A DNA stretch of 64,000 nt from Euonymus europaeus (Eukaryota; Streptophyta; Magnoliopsida; Celastrales; Celastraceae): contig OY756970.1 of NCBI GenBank assembly GCA_963580455.1, positions 3,100,001 through 3,164,000 of the forward strand. Reading direction: 5' to 3'. The notes under the pieces were generated by a model that ran no database searches, was not told the origin of the DNA, and saw only the letters and a program-made list of their open reading frames with translations. The position numbers were made by a program, and so were the translations under genes. This document shows positions 50,012 through 59,733 of this stretch, in pieces; position 1 is the first letter of the stretch, and each line of letters begins with the position of its first letter.

Positions 50012-51274
50012 TTACATCGCCATTCTTCGAGAAAAAATTTCATTTTGGAGGGATTCAATATTTTTTTTTTGCACTTCATTCATAGTGCTTACATCCATCG
50101 TCATAATATCTATTTCTTTTTTCTCACGTTGAAGTTTAATCATTTCTTCATCAACCGCAATTCTTCTCTGCTGGAGGAACACCTTTCTTTCTTCAATGCC
50201 TACTTTTCTTGCTTCAATGTCTACTTTCCTTTCTAATTCTTCATCTTCCATTTTCATTCCACCTTCGTCTGCTTTCATTGTAACCTCACTTTCTTTCTCT
50301 TGTCTTTTCTCTATCTCATTTGTTCTCTTTTTATTGTCCTTCGACTCATAAAATATACCACCAAACTCCAAACCTTCCCGTATGCCGTTTTCTCTTTCTG
50401 GTTTCTGTTTTTCAATCTTCTTTTCCAAGGATCTCTCCGACTCTACAAACTCCGATGCATCTCCATTCGCGGGATGATCGAACTTGCGCCATCTCTGATC
50501 GTACTCTGCTGCTCCTGGCATTTCCGTCTCCATCTCAAAAAAATACCAACCAGAAGATTCTTCAAGATCACCAGCACGGACACGTAAAGAGTACTCTGGA
50601 TGTTGTGCATCAACTGATGGGATTGCTGGAGTCTTTCGACCATCTTTCATCGCCGAGCCAAGAACAGACAAATCGATATTTTCACTGCCAATTAAAGAGT
50701 AAAGATGATCCCGATCAACTGAATTATTGTTCAAGTTATTGGAGGAGTCTTCTTCTTGAACAATATTTTTTTGTTGGACATTTTTTGGCTCAACATATGG
50801 GATGTAAGGAGCGTTTGGACCATTTTGCTCCTGATGAAGAACAGACCAATAGCAAGAGTCATCAAGATTTCCATTGACAGTTATAAATTCATTTTTTAAA
50901 TCCAAGTCAATTGGATTACTGTTCAAGCCATTGGAGGTAGAGTCTTGTTGGACAACACTGTTTGGCTGGACATTTTCTAAACTTTCTTGATCAGGTAGTT
51001 GTGCTCGTTTCTTTGCCTTTGCTGGATGACCCTTTTGAGAAGGTGGTGCAGGAGTTTCCTCTGGAAAATTGAGCTTCGCATTCGGAAAGCCGATTTCACG
51101 AGCACGAAGGTCGTAAGCTCTGCAGGCTTCTTCTGCAGTGCAGTAACTTCCTATCCATGTTCGTCCTTCTGTTGGGTCGCGAATTTCGGCCGACCATTTC
51201 CCCGATGGTCGCAGTCGAACGCCTTTGTAGCGATTCTTTGACTGCGGCTTAGATTGTGCAGAATTTTTTCCCAT
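50012..51274 (-). CDS. AP2/ERF transcription factor with a long C-terminal coiled coil
   Basis: Single-exon ORF of 420 residues from the ATG at 51274 ([18 protein letters not shown]); the frame is open 27 codons further upstream but the AP2 domain follows closely on this start. One AP2/ERF domain at residues ~15-71: [46 protein letters not shown]. It keeps the GVR, EIRD and TAEEAxxAYD elements, with WIG replacing the usual WLG. A basic stretch [12 protein letters not shown] follows. The middle contains an internal duplication. The last ~120 residues are a highly charged coiled coil ending [20 protein letters not shown], unlike ordinary ERFs and similar to NAM-associated/Harbinger-associated plant proteins. 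Presumed nuclear DNA-binding regulator; targets unknown. Confidence 0.82.
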   Translation of the reverse strand: MGKNSAQSKPQSKNRYKGVRLRPSGKWSAEIRDPTEGRTWIGSYCTAEEACRAYDLRAREIGFPNAKLNFPEETPAPPSQKGHPAKAKKRAQLPDQESLENVQPNSVVQQDSTSNGLNSNPIDLDLKNEFITVNGNLDDSCYWSVLHQEQNGPNAPYIPYVEPKNVQQKNIVQEEDSSNNLNNNSVDRDHLYSLIGSENIDLSVLGSAMKDGRKTPAIPSVDAQHPEYSLRVRAGDLEESSGWYFFEMETEMPGAAEYDQRWRKFDHPANGDASEFVESERSLEKKIEKQKPERENGIREGLEFGGIFYESKDNKKRTNEIEKRQEKESEVTMKADEGGMKMEDEELERKVDIEARKVGIEERKVFLQQRRIAVDEEMIKLQREKKEIDIMTMDVSTMNEVQKKNIESLQNEIFSRRMAM

Positions 51275-51879
51275 ATGCTTCAACTTCCACAGAAAACTGT
51301 AGATTAAATTGCAGAAATTAAGCATATTGTTTGATAACATAATTCTTAGTAACAATTTATATTTAATTTCTCGGCAAAATTTTCATTCAACAAAATAAAA
51401 ATAGCAAAAAAGTTACAACAATTTTGTCCAAGAAAGCACCCACATATCTAAATCAGAGAATTAAAACAAACTTAAATCCACCAAATTAATGATTGACTTC
51501 CAAATCAATTATTTGTACAATCGTTACAAGTAATTCAATTTCATAATCTCAATCGAATCAATAAGCCGTAAAATTAATCGTCCTAAGTCCAAAGTCATTT
51601 CTTTAAATTCTAATGATCTTTATAGAACAATGATGCAACCAATGACAAGGGAAAAAAAAAACACACACACACAAGGATTTACTTATTGTGAATAAAGTAT
51701 AACTCACCAAGTTTTACAGTCACCTGGATAAAGAGAGACTGCAATCTTGCATAAGTGTAGGGTTTATAAAGCCAAACGACAGGAATATTAATTTCTCTCT
51801 TTATATATTTATGATAGTAATTATCATGCTATAAAAGTTTGCTGTATATTAGCATATATATTTATTGTCACCTATTACT

Positions 51880-52167
51880 AATGAAAAATAAATAATACAT
51901 ATAATATTTGTTGGCTTAATTATATCCTAAGTTTCTCTAATCATCTCCATGGATAGTTGGCATACCATAGGAACCTTGTTAATCCCATATATGGTCAAAT
52001 AAATTTATATCATAAATTATACGAATGAAAAATAAATATTACATACCATATTTGTTGGCTTAATTATATCCTAATTAAGTTTGTCAAGATGTCATCATGG
52101 ATAGATGCAGACCATATTAACCTTCTTCATCGCATATATGGTCAATTTATTTTATATCATAAAACTA
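51880..52167. repeat. 144-bp tandem duplication upstream of the AP2 gene
   Basis: Two diverged copies start near 51881 and 52025, sharing ATGAAAAATAAAT, ATTTGTTGGCTTAATTATAT, CATGGATAG, CATATATGGTCAA and TTATATCATAAA in the same order. It lies 0.6-0.9 kb upstream of the AP2 start. Confidence 0.8.
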
Positions 52168-52415
52168 AATTATGGAACCGAAAATACAAATATTAATGAG
52201 TGAAAAAAGAAGAAGAAGGTTTCAACTTTGTTGTCGTCAAAAAAAGAAGATTATCATTTTTTGTATATTTATCAAAATTCCTCATGTGTGCATGTCAACC
52301 AAAAAAAAAAAAGATTCATGGGTTAATCATTGCGATAACTGTCAAATACACACTTTACATATTGATTAAATATGAACATTTATAGATAAATGAAAGTTAA
52401 AGTGATAATCCTGTA

Positions 52416-52977
52416 TGATGACGTCAAAAAGGTGTCACTACCGAGAAGACGTTCAGTGGGTCAGACCTGTGATAATGCACGGACGAAGATCCTTCCAGGG
52501 AGCTAATCAGCCGAGCAAGGCAGTCTTGGTTGACCAGCTAGGTAGCCTGTCAGGCAGCTTACCGACCAGGCTGGTAGGGCAGTCCAGGTTGATCAGCTAA
52601 GCAGTCTGGAAGCTGAGCACAACAAACAAAGGTAAGCTAAAGGCCGTGCCAGAGGTGTCCTCTGGCGTTGGCGCTCCGACGCTCAAGTCAGTTGGTATTT
52701 AATTAGGTGAGCTCCTCGGACTAGAGCTCTCAATTAGCCAGTACTCAAATTGTGATTCAGTTGGATAATACCTGACTTGCTGAGCCTTATATAGGGCTGG
52801 AGACCACTGTTGAAGTGGGTCTTTCCATTATGATTGTGGACCACATCCAGCTGGTTTTCACCTTGGTAGGTCCAGCTGGTGCACTCTTACCGAGGAGACT
52901 GCCTGGTAAGCATGAGGAGTCTTGGTCCACATATGACGTGGTGGAGCACCATTGGTGGGGGTATTTTTGTAATATCA
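52416..52977 (+). mobile_element. Solo LTR, 562 bp
   Basis: TGATGACGTC...TAATATCA with TG/CA ends and a perfect 5-bp target duplication CTGTA (52411-52415, 52978-52982). It is much more GC-rich than its surroundings. A TATA-like TTATATAGGGCTGG at about 52786 suggests + orientation. No internal coding region or second LTR is adjacent, so it is a solo LTR left by recombination. Confidence 0.85.
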
Positions 52978-53123
52978 CTGTATAAATAAATTAAAAATGG
53001 TATGTTTAATGGCGAATTTAAAAAATTTAAGTTAATTTATGGCTTGACATTAATGACATAGCCAAGATTTGAAATGAAAGGGACATTGTTGGGGTGATTT
53101 TTTTGTATTTTTTGTTTATTTTT

Positions 53124-54041
53124 GGGTTAATGCAACTTTTTATCACTGGAAAAGTTTACATGTTCTAAATCAGTCATTGATGTTTCGACTCATTCAACTC
53201 GAATACTCAAGCTTGGATTTTGTTTCAATTTTCATCGCCGGTCAAAGAATCTACTGTGCGGACAGTATATTATCATATGTGGAAATCTGACCGGATGAAA
53301 AATGTTAAATATATTGAAAGTTTGAAGGTTAATGCAATTTTTCGACACTGTGAGAGTTTACACGCTCCAAATCAATCACTGATGTTTTAACTCATTTAAC
53401 CCTGGTACTCAAGTTTGGATTTTATTTTAATTTTCATCATCGGTTAGAAGTGGAAGTGTCAATGTTGCAAAGAGAGAAAGAGCTATTTCAGTGAGGAGAG
53501 GCGCTAGGAGGAGTGTTGGTTCTGGCAGAGGTGCAACAACTCTAGTTGGTAGTGATAGAGGTGCTCATGTTAGCACCAGTAGAGGAAGCTACAACCCATT
53601 CGAGGAGGAGTTGTTTTCCGTAAACCTGCTAGAGGTGGTACTACTATAATTGTAGCTAGGGCAGTGTTCCAGAGGTGGGAATTGATGAGAGCACATACAT
53701 TCCATTGAAGAGGAAACAACTGGTTGGTTCAAGCATAAGCCTAGGTGCATGGTTACTGCACAGTTGGGTAGTGTTTAAATTAACAATGACTATTTTGTTA
53801 AGTTACTATAATTATAGTGACTATATTGGTACGTTTGAATGTTACTTTAGTTGGTTGGTTAACAGTATTTTTGGGACAACTATCACGTCAACATTACATG
53901 TTAGTGGAACTTTTCAAAACTGCCCGGTGATGAAAATTGAAACAAAATCCAAACTTGAGTACTTGAATTGAATGAGTTGAAACTTTAATGACTGATTTGA
54001 AACATGTCAACTCTCACAGTGACAAAAAGTTGCATTAACCT
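53124..54041. mobile_element. Foldback MULE-type element, 918 bp, with transposase-tail-like sequence
   Basis: Ends GGGTTAATGCAAC and GTTGCATTAACCT; exact 10-bp target duplication GTTTATTTTT (53114-53123, 54042-54051). The left arm is duplicated in tandem with a 212-bp offset (GGTTAATGCAA near 53125 and 53337). The centre (53460-53760, +) reads as a Gly/Arg/Ser-rich tail (RGARRSVGSGRGATT) and then VGIDESTYIPLKRKQLVGSS in another frame, resembling the low-complexity end of MuDR-type transposases. It therefore looks like an internal deletion product of an autonomous MULE. Confidence 0.82.
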
Positions 54042-54051
54042 GTTTATTTTT

Positions 54052-54884
54052 CATGTAAAGATCAAACTTGCATGGTCTTAGTTACGCCCCAATCCAATGA
54101 CAATCAGGGCTATCGATGCTTAAGAGTCGAAGAAATCTCCATGCTTGATTGACCAACTCAAATGCTTTTTCCTATCAGTACTTGTTTTTCAATTATCACT
54201 ACATAAAATGATTTTTCCTTTAGTATTTAACTCAAATTCAATTAACACATGTATTTCCTTTTTCAATTATCACTAAATAAGTTTATTATTTTTAAAACAA
54301 TTTTTTTTGGGAGGACTTGAGCCCGAAGGCAGATCCAAGATTTCATGTGAGGCGGGTCTAGAGATGAATAGGGGCTGCCCCCGATTTTTTTTTTTAGAAT
54401 TATTTATTGAAAAAATGCTTAATTTTACATTGATTATAGCAAAATCAAATTGACAAATAAAAGTATATAAAGATTCCTATATTAATGTTATGTGAATATG
54501 TTTTTGGCGGATGGTTACTTTGATATAAAAATTGTGAAATGAAATGAAATGAATTTGTTTCTCTAATTCATATTATCGTTTCTTAAATATTTGTTACTTG
54601 TTATGATTTTTGTTAGTTTAAAGTTTTATGATATTAAACCATTACACTTTAGACGACAATGTACTTTTAGTTTAAGAAACAATAATTTTGTTCATCACTT
54701 TATACTTAGGTTAAATGAATATTATTTAAGAGCAAAATACACCATTAATTAATGATTAAACATGGGAGTCATGGGCCCCCTATCTTATTTGGGTTAAAAG
54801 CTGATTGCAAAGATGGGCTATCATGCCTTTTAGATAGACAAAAGATCAGCCAGGTTGAAGGACTTAAATCTCCTATGTTTATAT
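54052..54884. other. Intergenic DNA
   Basis: AT-rich; no gene or clear element found. Confidence 0.5.
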
Positions 54885-56640
54885 ATCCTTGGCCTCTTTG
54901 TATTTTGTTGTTGCATCTTCTAGTTTCTTCTTAGCGTGGCCATGAACATCAGCCAACTCCTCAACCATGTTGTCAGCAATGAAGTTCATACCTGGTAATT
55001 TTGGCAGGGAAACCAAATCCAATGTGTGTAATGGTGGTCGGACATAGAGAACCTCAAAATGTGATTTACCACTATATCAATTTGGCACGTTGTTGTAGGT
55101 GAATTTTGCTTGGGGTAACATATTTTCCCAATATTTAGTGTGCTCTCTGGTCAAGCTCCATAAAATATTCCCCAACGTTCGATTAATGACTTCCGTCTAC
55201 CCTTTGGTTTGTGGCTGGCAAGTGCTACTGTACGTTAAACTTGTATCAAATTGTTTCCACAACTTCCACCAAAAATGACCAAGGAATTTGTTGTCTCTGT
55301 CATAAACTATGGTTTTTGGTGAGCCATGTAACCGAACAACCTCTCAAAAGAAGAGGCGTGCAATATTAGAAGCTTTAAAAGTCTTCTCGTAAGGAATGAA
55401 ATGTGCCATCTTGGAGAACCCATTGACTACAATGAATATTGAGTCCGAACCTCATTGAGTACGAGTAAGAAATCCATAGACAAACCCTCCGATGGGGCTT
55501 CAAGAATAGGAAGTGGAGTGTAAAGACCGGTGTCACTACTTTCAGGAGTCTTTAAAATCTTTGTCCACTACGTATAATTCTTTTAAGTAGTCAAAACTGA
55601 TAATTTTGGCTCGACTGGTTGTGATTAGTAAGATTCTGCGGCTAAGGGCGTTTGCCACCTTATTCATTTGTCTTGACTTGTGCCGTAGAGAAAACATAAA
55701 CTTTTGAAGGTAGGCAACCCACCTCTCATGCATACAGTTTTTCTTTGAGTAGTTGCTAATATAATCAAGGGATTGTTGATCCGTATTGAGTATGAATTCT
55801 TTTTGCACCAAATAGGATTCCCATTGGTGGAGTGTACAAATCATTGCGTATAAATCAGGTTCATAAATAGATCATTTCTTCTGAGATTCACTTAACTTCT
55901 CACTAAAGAAAGCAATTGGCCATCTGTCCTGAGATAAAACAGCTCCTACTCCCATCTTGCATGCACCACAATCAACTTCAAAGACTTTATCAAAATCAGG
56001 AAGCTTCAAAATTAGTGCGTTGGTCAGGCGTTCCTTTAATACAGCAAAGCATTGCTCCGCTTGATCTATCCAAGTGAATTTTTTATACTTTAGGCAATTG
56101 ATAAGAGGAGAGACAATGGTGCTGGAATCATTCACAACCGTCTATCGAATGTTACCAACCCCTTCTAACATCGAAAATGGACTTTGGTTAAAGTATTACA
56201 GGTCATAAATGTGCATTGAGTTAAAAATATGTGATTCAATATGTTCACATCTATGCTCATAGTTTTGGGGAAAACAACATCCCAAAGTTGAGAAGGGAAG
56301 TTGTTTTCCATTTTTAAAGTCTTAAAATTGAGTTGATTATATAACATTTTCAACTTATTATCTTTATTTTCCATCCTCAAACATCATAAAGTGAGGAAAA
56401 TATTTTTCAAAAATTGATTTTCCGTCAAACAAACGGAGCATTAATGTCATTTTCCACTCATCTTGGGCGAATGTAAACTTGATGATACCCACTACCAAGA
56501 TCAATCTTGGAGATGAATTTGGACCCGCTCAACCTGTCAAGCATGTCAACCAAATGCGGAATATGAAATTGATATCGTACTGTAATCTTGTTTATAGCTC
56601 AAGAGTCATAAATTAGAAAGGAGCAGTAAATCATACTCTA
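54885..56640 (-). pseudogene. Ty3/gypsy pol relic (RT, RNase H, integrase fragments)
   Basis: In minus-strand order: RT start near 56620-56470 ([20 protein letters not shown], then [18 protein letters not shown]), a deletion of the RT palm, RNase H/RT connection (56135-55872: FEVDCGACKMGVGAVLSQD, IAFFSEKLSESQ), FILNTDQQSL and VANALSRR (55844-55542), and integrase core remnants (55460-54960: [16 protein letters not shown], [19 protein letters not shown]). Frames change several times and a stop replaces the residue before TEVINRTL. No LTRs were found. It is an old fossil copy. Confidence 0.82.
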
Positions 56641-56831
56641 AGCGCGCGAAATATTACTTTTAGACGTGGGATGATCGATGTTGCGATCTGTATAATCTGG
56701 AATAAATTGATAACACAGAAAGAGCTTTAGTGACATCCACAATTTGTAAAAACATAACAGACAATTTAATTATTCATGCGGAGGTAAAACCAAGCAAAAG
56801 GGGAACAGCCTAAGAACACATCTTTGGGGCC

Positions 56832-57107
56832 TCAGAGCGAGATTACATCAAGGACAGTTTTCAAATGCACATGGACGTCCAATAAGGAGTCTTGGAGTTT
56901 GTGCGGGTCCATCTCCATGGCTTTGATTTCAGCGAAATCTTCAAGATAGACAAGGGAGCCATGGGCCTGTTGTAGTGCTCTAGTGAGTTTGTGGATATGA
57001 AGTTTCACTTCATGAAGTGATTTCTCTAATTCCTTCAGTTCATTTTCCTTCTCAGAGGATGATGAATCAGTTGCGGGTGATGGATGAGGATTGGAGGAAG
57101 AAGCCAT
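56832..57107 (-). CDS. Small hypothetical coiled-coil protein, 91 residues
   Basis: An uninterrupted frame from ATG at 57107 (MASSSNPHPSPATDSSSSEK) to TGA. After a Ser/Pro-rich head it is a strongly helical, heptad-like region: ELKELEKSLHEVKLHIHKLT, ALQQAHGSLVYLEDF, LLDVHVHLKTVLDVI. No domain is recognised. The TA microsatellite and duplicated segment lie just upstream. It could be a small real gene or a captured exon; transcription would have to decide. Confidence 0.45.
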   Translation of the reverse strand: MASSSNPHPSPATDSSSSEKENELKELEKSLHEVKLHIHKLTRALQQAHGSLVYLEDFAEIKAMEMDPHKLQDSLLDVHVHLKTVLDVISL

Positions 57108-57174
57108 CGATTTGTTTGAGACGCAGAAAATTGATGCAAAAGGTACGTAATGTGCGTCCATTTATATAGGGGTG

Positions 57175-57177
<3 letters not shown>

Positions 57178-57231
<54 letters not shown>
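57178..57231. repeat. (TA)n microsatellite
   Basis: A run of about 50 bp of TA dinucleotides at the edge of a duplicated segment. Confidence 0.95.
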
Positions 57232-57235
<4 letters not shown>

Positions 57236-57425
57236 ATGCTCATTAAGAAGAACGGTTGGATAACCAGTAGCAAATGGGATAATTTAGTTCAATCCCAAGG
57301 AGATAATAGTAATGGCATAATATATATATATATATTTAATGCTCATTAAGAAGAACGGTTGGATAACCAGTAGCAAATGGGATAATTTAGTTCAATCCCA
57401 AGGAGATAATAGTAATGGCATAATT
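57231..57425. repeat. 103-bp tandem duplication, virtually identical copies
   Basis: ATTTAATGCTCATTAAGAAG through GTAATGGCATAAT occurs at 57231 and again at 57334 with no difference that I can see apart from the TA-run length between them. Near-identity suggests a recent event, probably mediated by the TA microsatellite. Confidence 0.92.
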
Positions 57426-57544
57426 TGTGCTTTTAGAAATTGGCGTAGTACATTAAATACGGAGCAATTAGCAAAAGGAAAAGTTAATGCAATACGGCCA
57501 AGTCGAGGCTCTTTGTTGAATCCCAAGCCTTCTAAAAAAAAACT

Positions 57545-59733
57545 AACCCAACAGCATCCCTATCCCTAAATAAGTCCCTATCCTATTCCTTATATTCAAG
57601 TTGAGTCTCTAGGTTGAGGGATTGGGAAAGACCGGTCCCTATCCCTTATCTTTGTCTAATTTTTTGACACGTATATCATTTTGACGGAACAAAATTTCCA
57701 TAAAGAACAAAACACGCTCCTCCCTCTCGCCCTTTTCTCCCTTTCGACCTTCTTCTCCTTTTCTCTCTACTGGGGTTTGGGCACTTAATCTCCGTTCACG
57801 ACGGGCGAGCATCCTCTTCTCCCTGTCGACCATCTTCTTCGCCATTATCTCTATTGGGCAGGTTGATCTTCCATCACAACGGATCGAAAGAATCGGGTAT
57901 GTGTAATTTGCGATTCTTCTTCTTCTTTTTGGTTTATGTGAACCCAAATCAGCTTGGTTTTTTTACTTTCGTATACTTCTCTGTTTGCGCATGTCATTTG
58001 TGAGGTCATCTTTGGTAAATTATGTTAAGGTTGTCTTGCTTTGTGATGTGGAGAGATTGTTCTACTTGATCTGTGAATGTATTTGGATGGAATTTGTAAT
58101 CCTCGTAAGTTTTTCAGATTTTTTTCATGGGATTTTAGTGGTTTATTTGAAACATAGTGATGAAGAGGAATTGCTTGCACAATAATTGTTCGACAAAAAG
58201 CCTCACTCATTGAGATTACTGCTTTTGTTAATATAGCTCGATATAGTTGATGATTTCGCTTTTGTCCAACTTTGCTTTACGCGTGCGACTTGACCAAACT
58301 AATATAAGTTTTCTCAATCAAGCTTTTTATAAGCTTTTGCACACTAATATATAATTTACATATATATATATATATATGTATATGTATATATAAGCATTAA
58401 TTATACCCCACATAAAAGCTATATACACACTACCAAGTCATTCCCTGTGTACTGTGTTCAGACCTTGTGGAAGTATTTCCATTGCTTTAATATATGACTA
58501 TCTAGATATATGACTCAATCAAAGTTCTACTGGTATCCCATCTCAACTCCCTTGGTGCATGCAATCCCCTGTCCCACACATTGAGTAATACCACATACTA
58601 TGAACAACAGATTTTAGAGGGATGATTAGCTTCATTCAAAAAAGTAGATTAAGTCCCCAAGTCATTTTCTCATTGGTGATTACAGCTTGTGATCATAGCT
58701 AAGGTGTTCCTTTTTTTAACATCCAAATGCATGACTAATATGAGTGCTCGCATTTTTTGTTTGTTTTGCTTTTTAACCCACGCTCTTCATGCAAATGGAG
58801 TAACCTTCCAACGTCATTTCGAGTAGGTGACCTCAAATATTCATCACCAAAAACACTAATCACAGCTTCAATAAATCTTTTCATAGCCTCATTTGCTGTG
58901 CTCTCTGCTAGTCGAAGATATTCATCAACCATGTCTCCAGAAACACCATAGCACAACATTCTAAGTGCAGCAGTGACTTTTTGTAATGAAGATAAACCCT
59001 CTGTGTGTGCAGCATTTCGACGTTGCACAAAGTAGTCATCATAAGCTATAACAGCATCATGAATGCGAAGAAATAAATTTCGACTCATTCGAAATCGTCT
59101 TCGAAATAACCTTTCAGGAAATGTTGGGGTTGAGGCAAAATAATCACGCACCAAGTTTTCATGACCAGTCTTACGATCACGATCGATATGGACACGACCA
59201 GGAATAGAACCTCGACATCTATTCACATCTCCCTCTTCACTTTCTCCTCCAATAGTCAAAGAATTTGCTTGTAGAACATCTTCTTCAGTGGAGTCAAGGA
59301 GTTGTTGAGATCTTCTCCTAAAAAATTGAAACATTTTGAAATTGAGATGAATACGAAGAAGAATAAATCAAGATTTGAGAGTGAGTGTTGGATGAATTTT
59401 ATGGAAGAAAACCACATCTTATATAGACTTTAAATTTTGAATTTTATAGCCGTTGTACTTTTCAACAAAATTACAAATATGCCATCTGCAATTCAAATTT
59501 TGAATTTCAAAATTTGAAATTCAAATTCAAAAATATGACCGTTGTACTATTTAAAAATGTTACCGTTATACATTTAAATTTTAAATGTCAAATTTCAAAA
59601 TTCAAAATTTAGGGAATCAATATAGGGATACTGCTGGGTACGTATAGCTGAATCTGACTCCCTATCCTGAAAGATGAACATGTAAATTGTTACTATAGGG
59701 ATAAAGATAGGGAAGCTGCTGAGAGTGCTCTTA
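57545..59733. mobile_element. PIF/Harbinger-type element, internally deleted
   Basis: Approximate limits. The left end reads ACCCAACAGCATCCCTATCC and the right end complements to CTCTCAGCAGCTTCCCTATC, the AGCA-TCCCTATC type of end seen in plant Harbinger elements. Both flanks contain further CCCTATCC repeats. A 3-bp target duplication could not be settled. It carries the transposase fragment at 58735-59334. Confidence 0.55.
58735..59334 (-). pseudogene. PIF/Harbinger transposase N-terminal fragment (ALP1-like)
   Basis: 199 residues from ATG at 59334: MFQFFRRRSQQLLD, GRVHIDRDRKTGHENLVRDY, FPERLFRRRFRMSRNLFLRI, LQKVTAALRMLCYGVSGDMV, EYLRLAESTANEAMKRFI, SVFGDEYLRSPTRNDVGRLL. This is the conserved helical N-terminal half of plant PIF transposases and ALP1-like proteins. 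The frame ends in HEERGLKSKTNKK soon after, where family members continue into the DDE domain (GSIDCMHW and beyond). The catalytic half is absent, so it cannot be an active transposase. Confidence 0.82.

Noticed and set aside
57639..57947. 102-codon Arg/Lys/Glu-rich minus-strand ORF
   Set aside because: Low-complexity sequence from the C/T-rich 5' part of the Harbinger element; no family resemblance.
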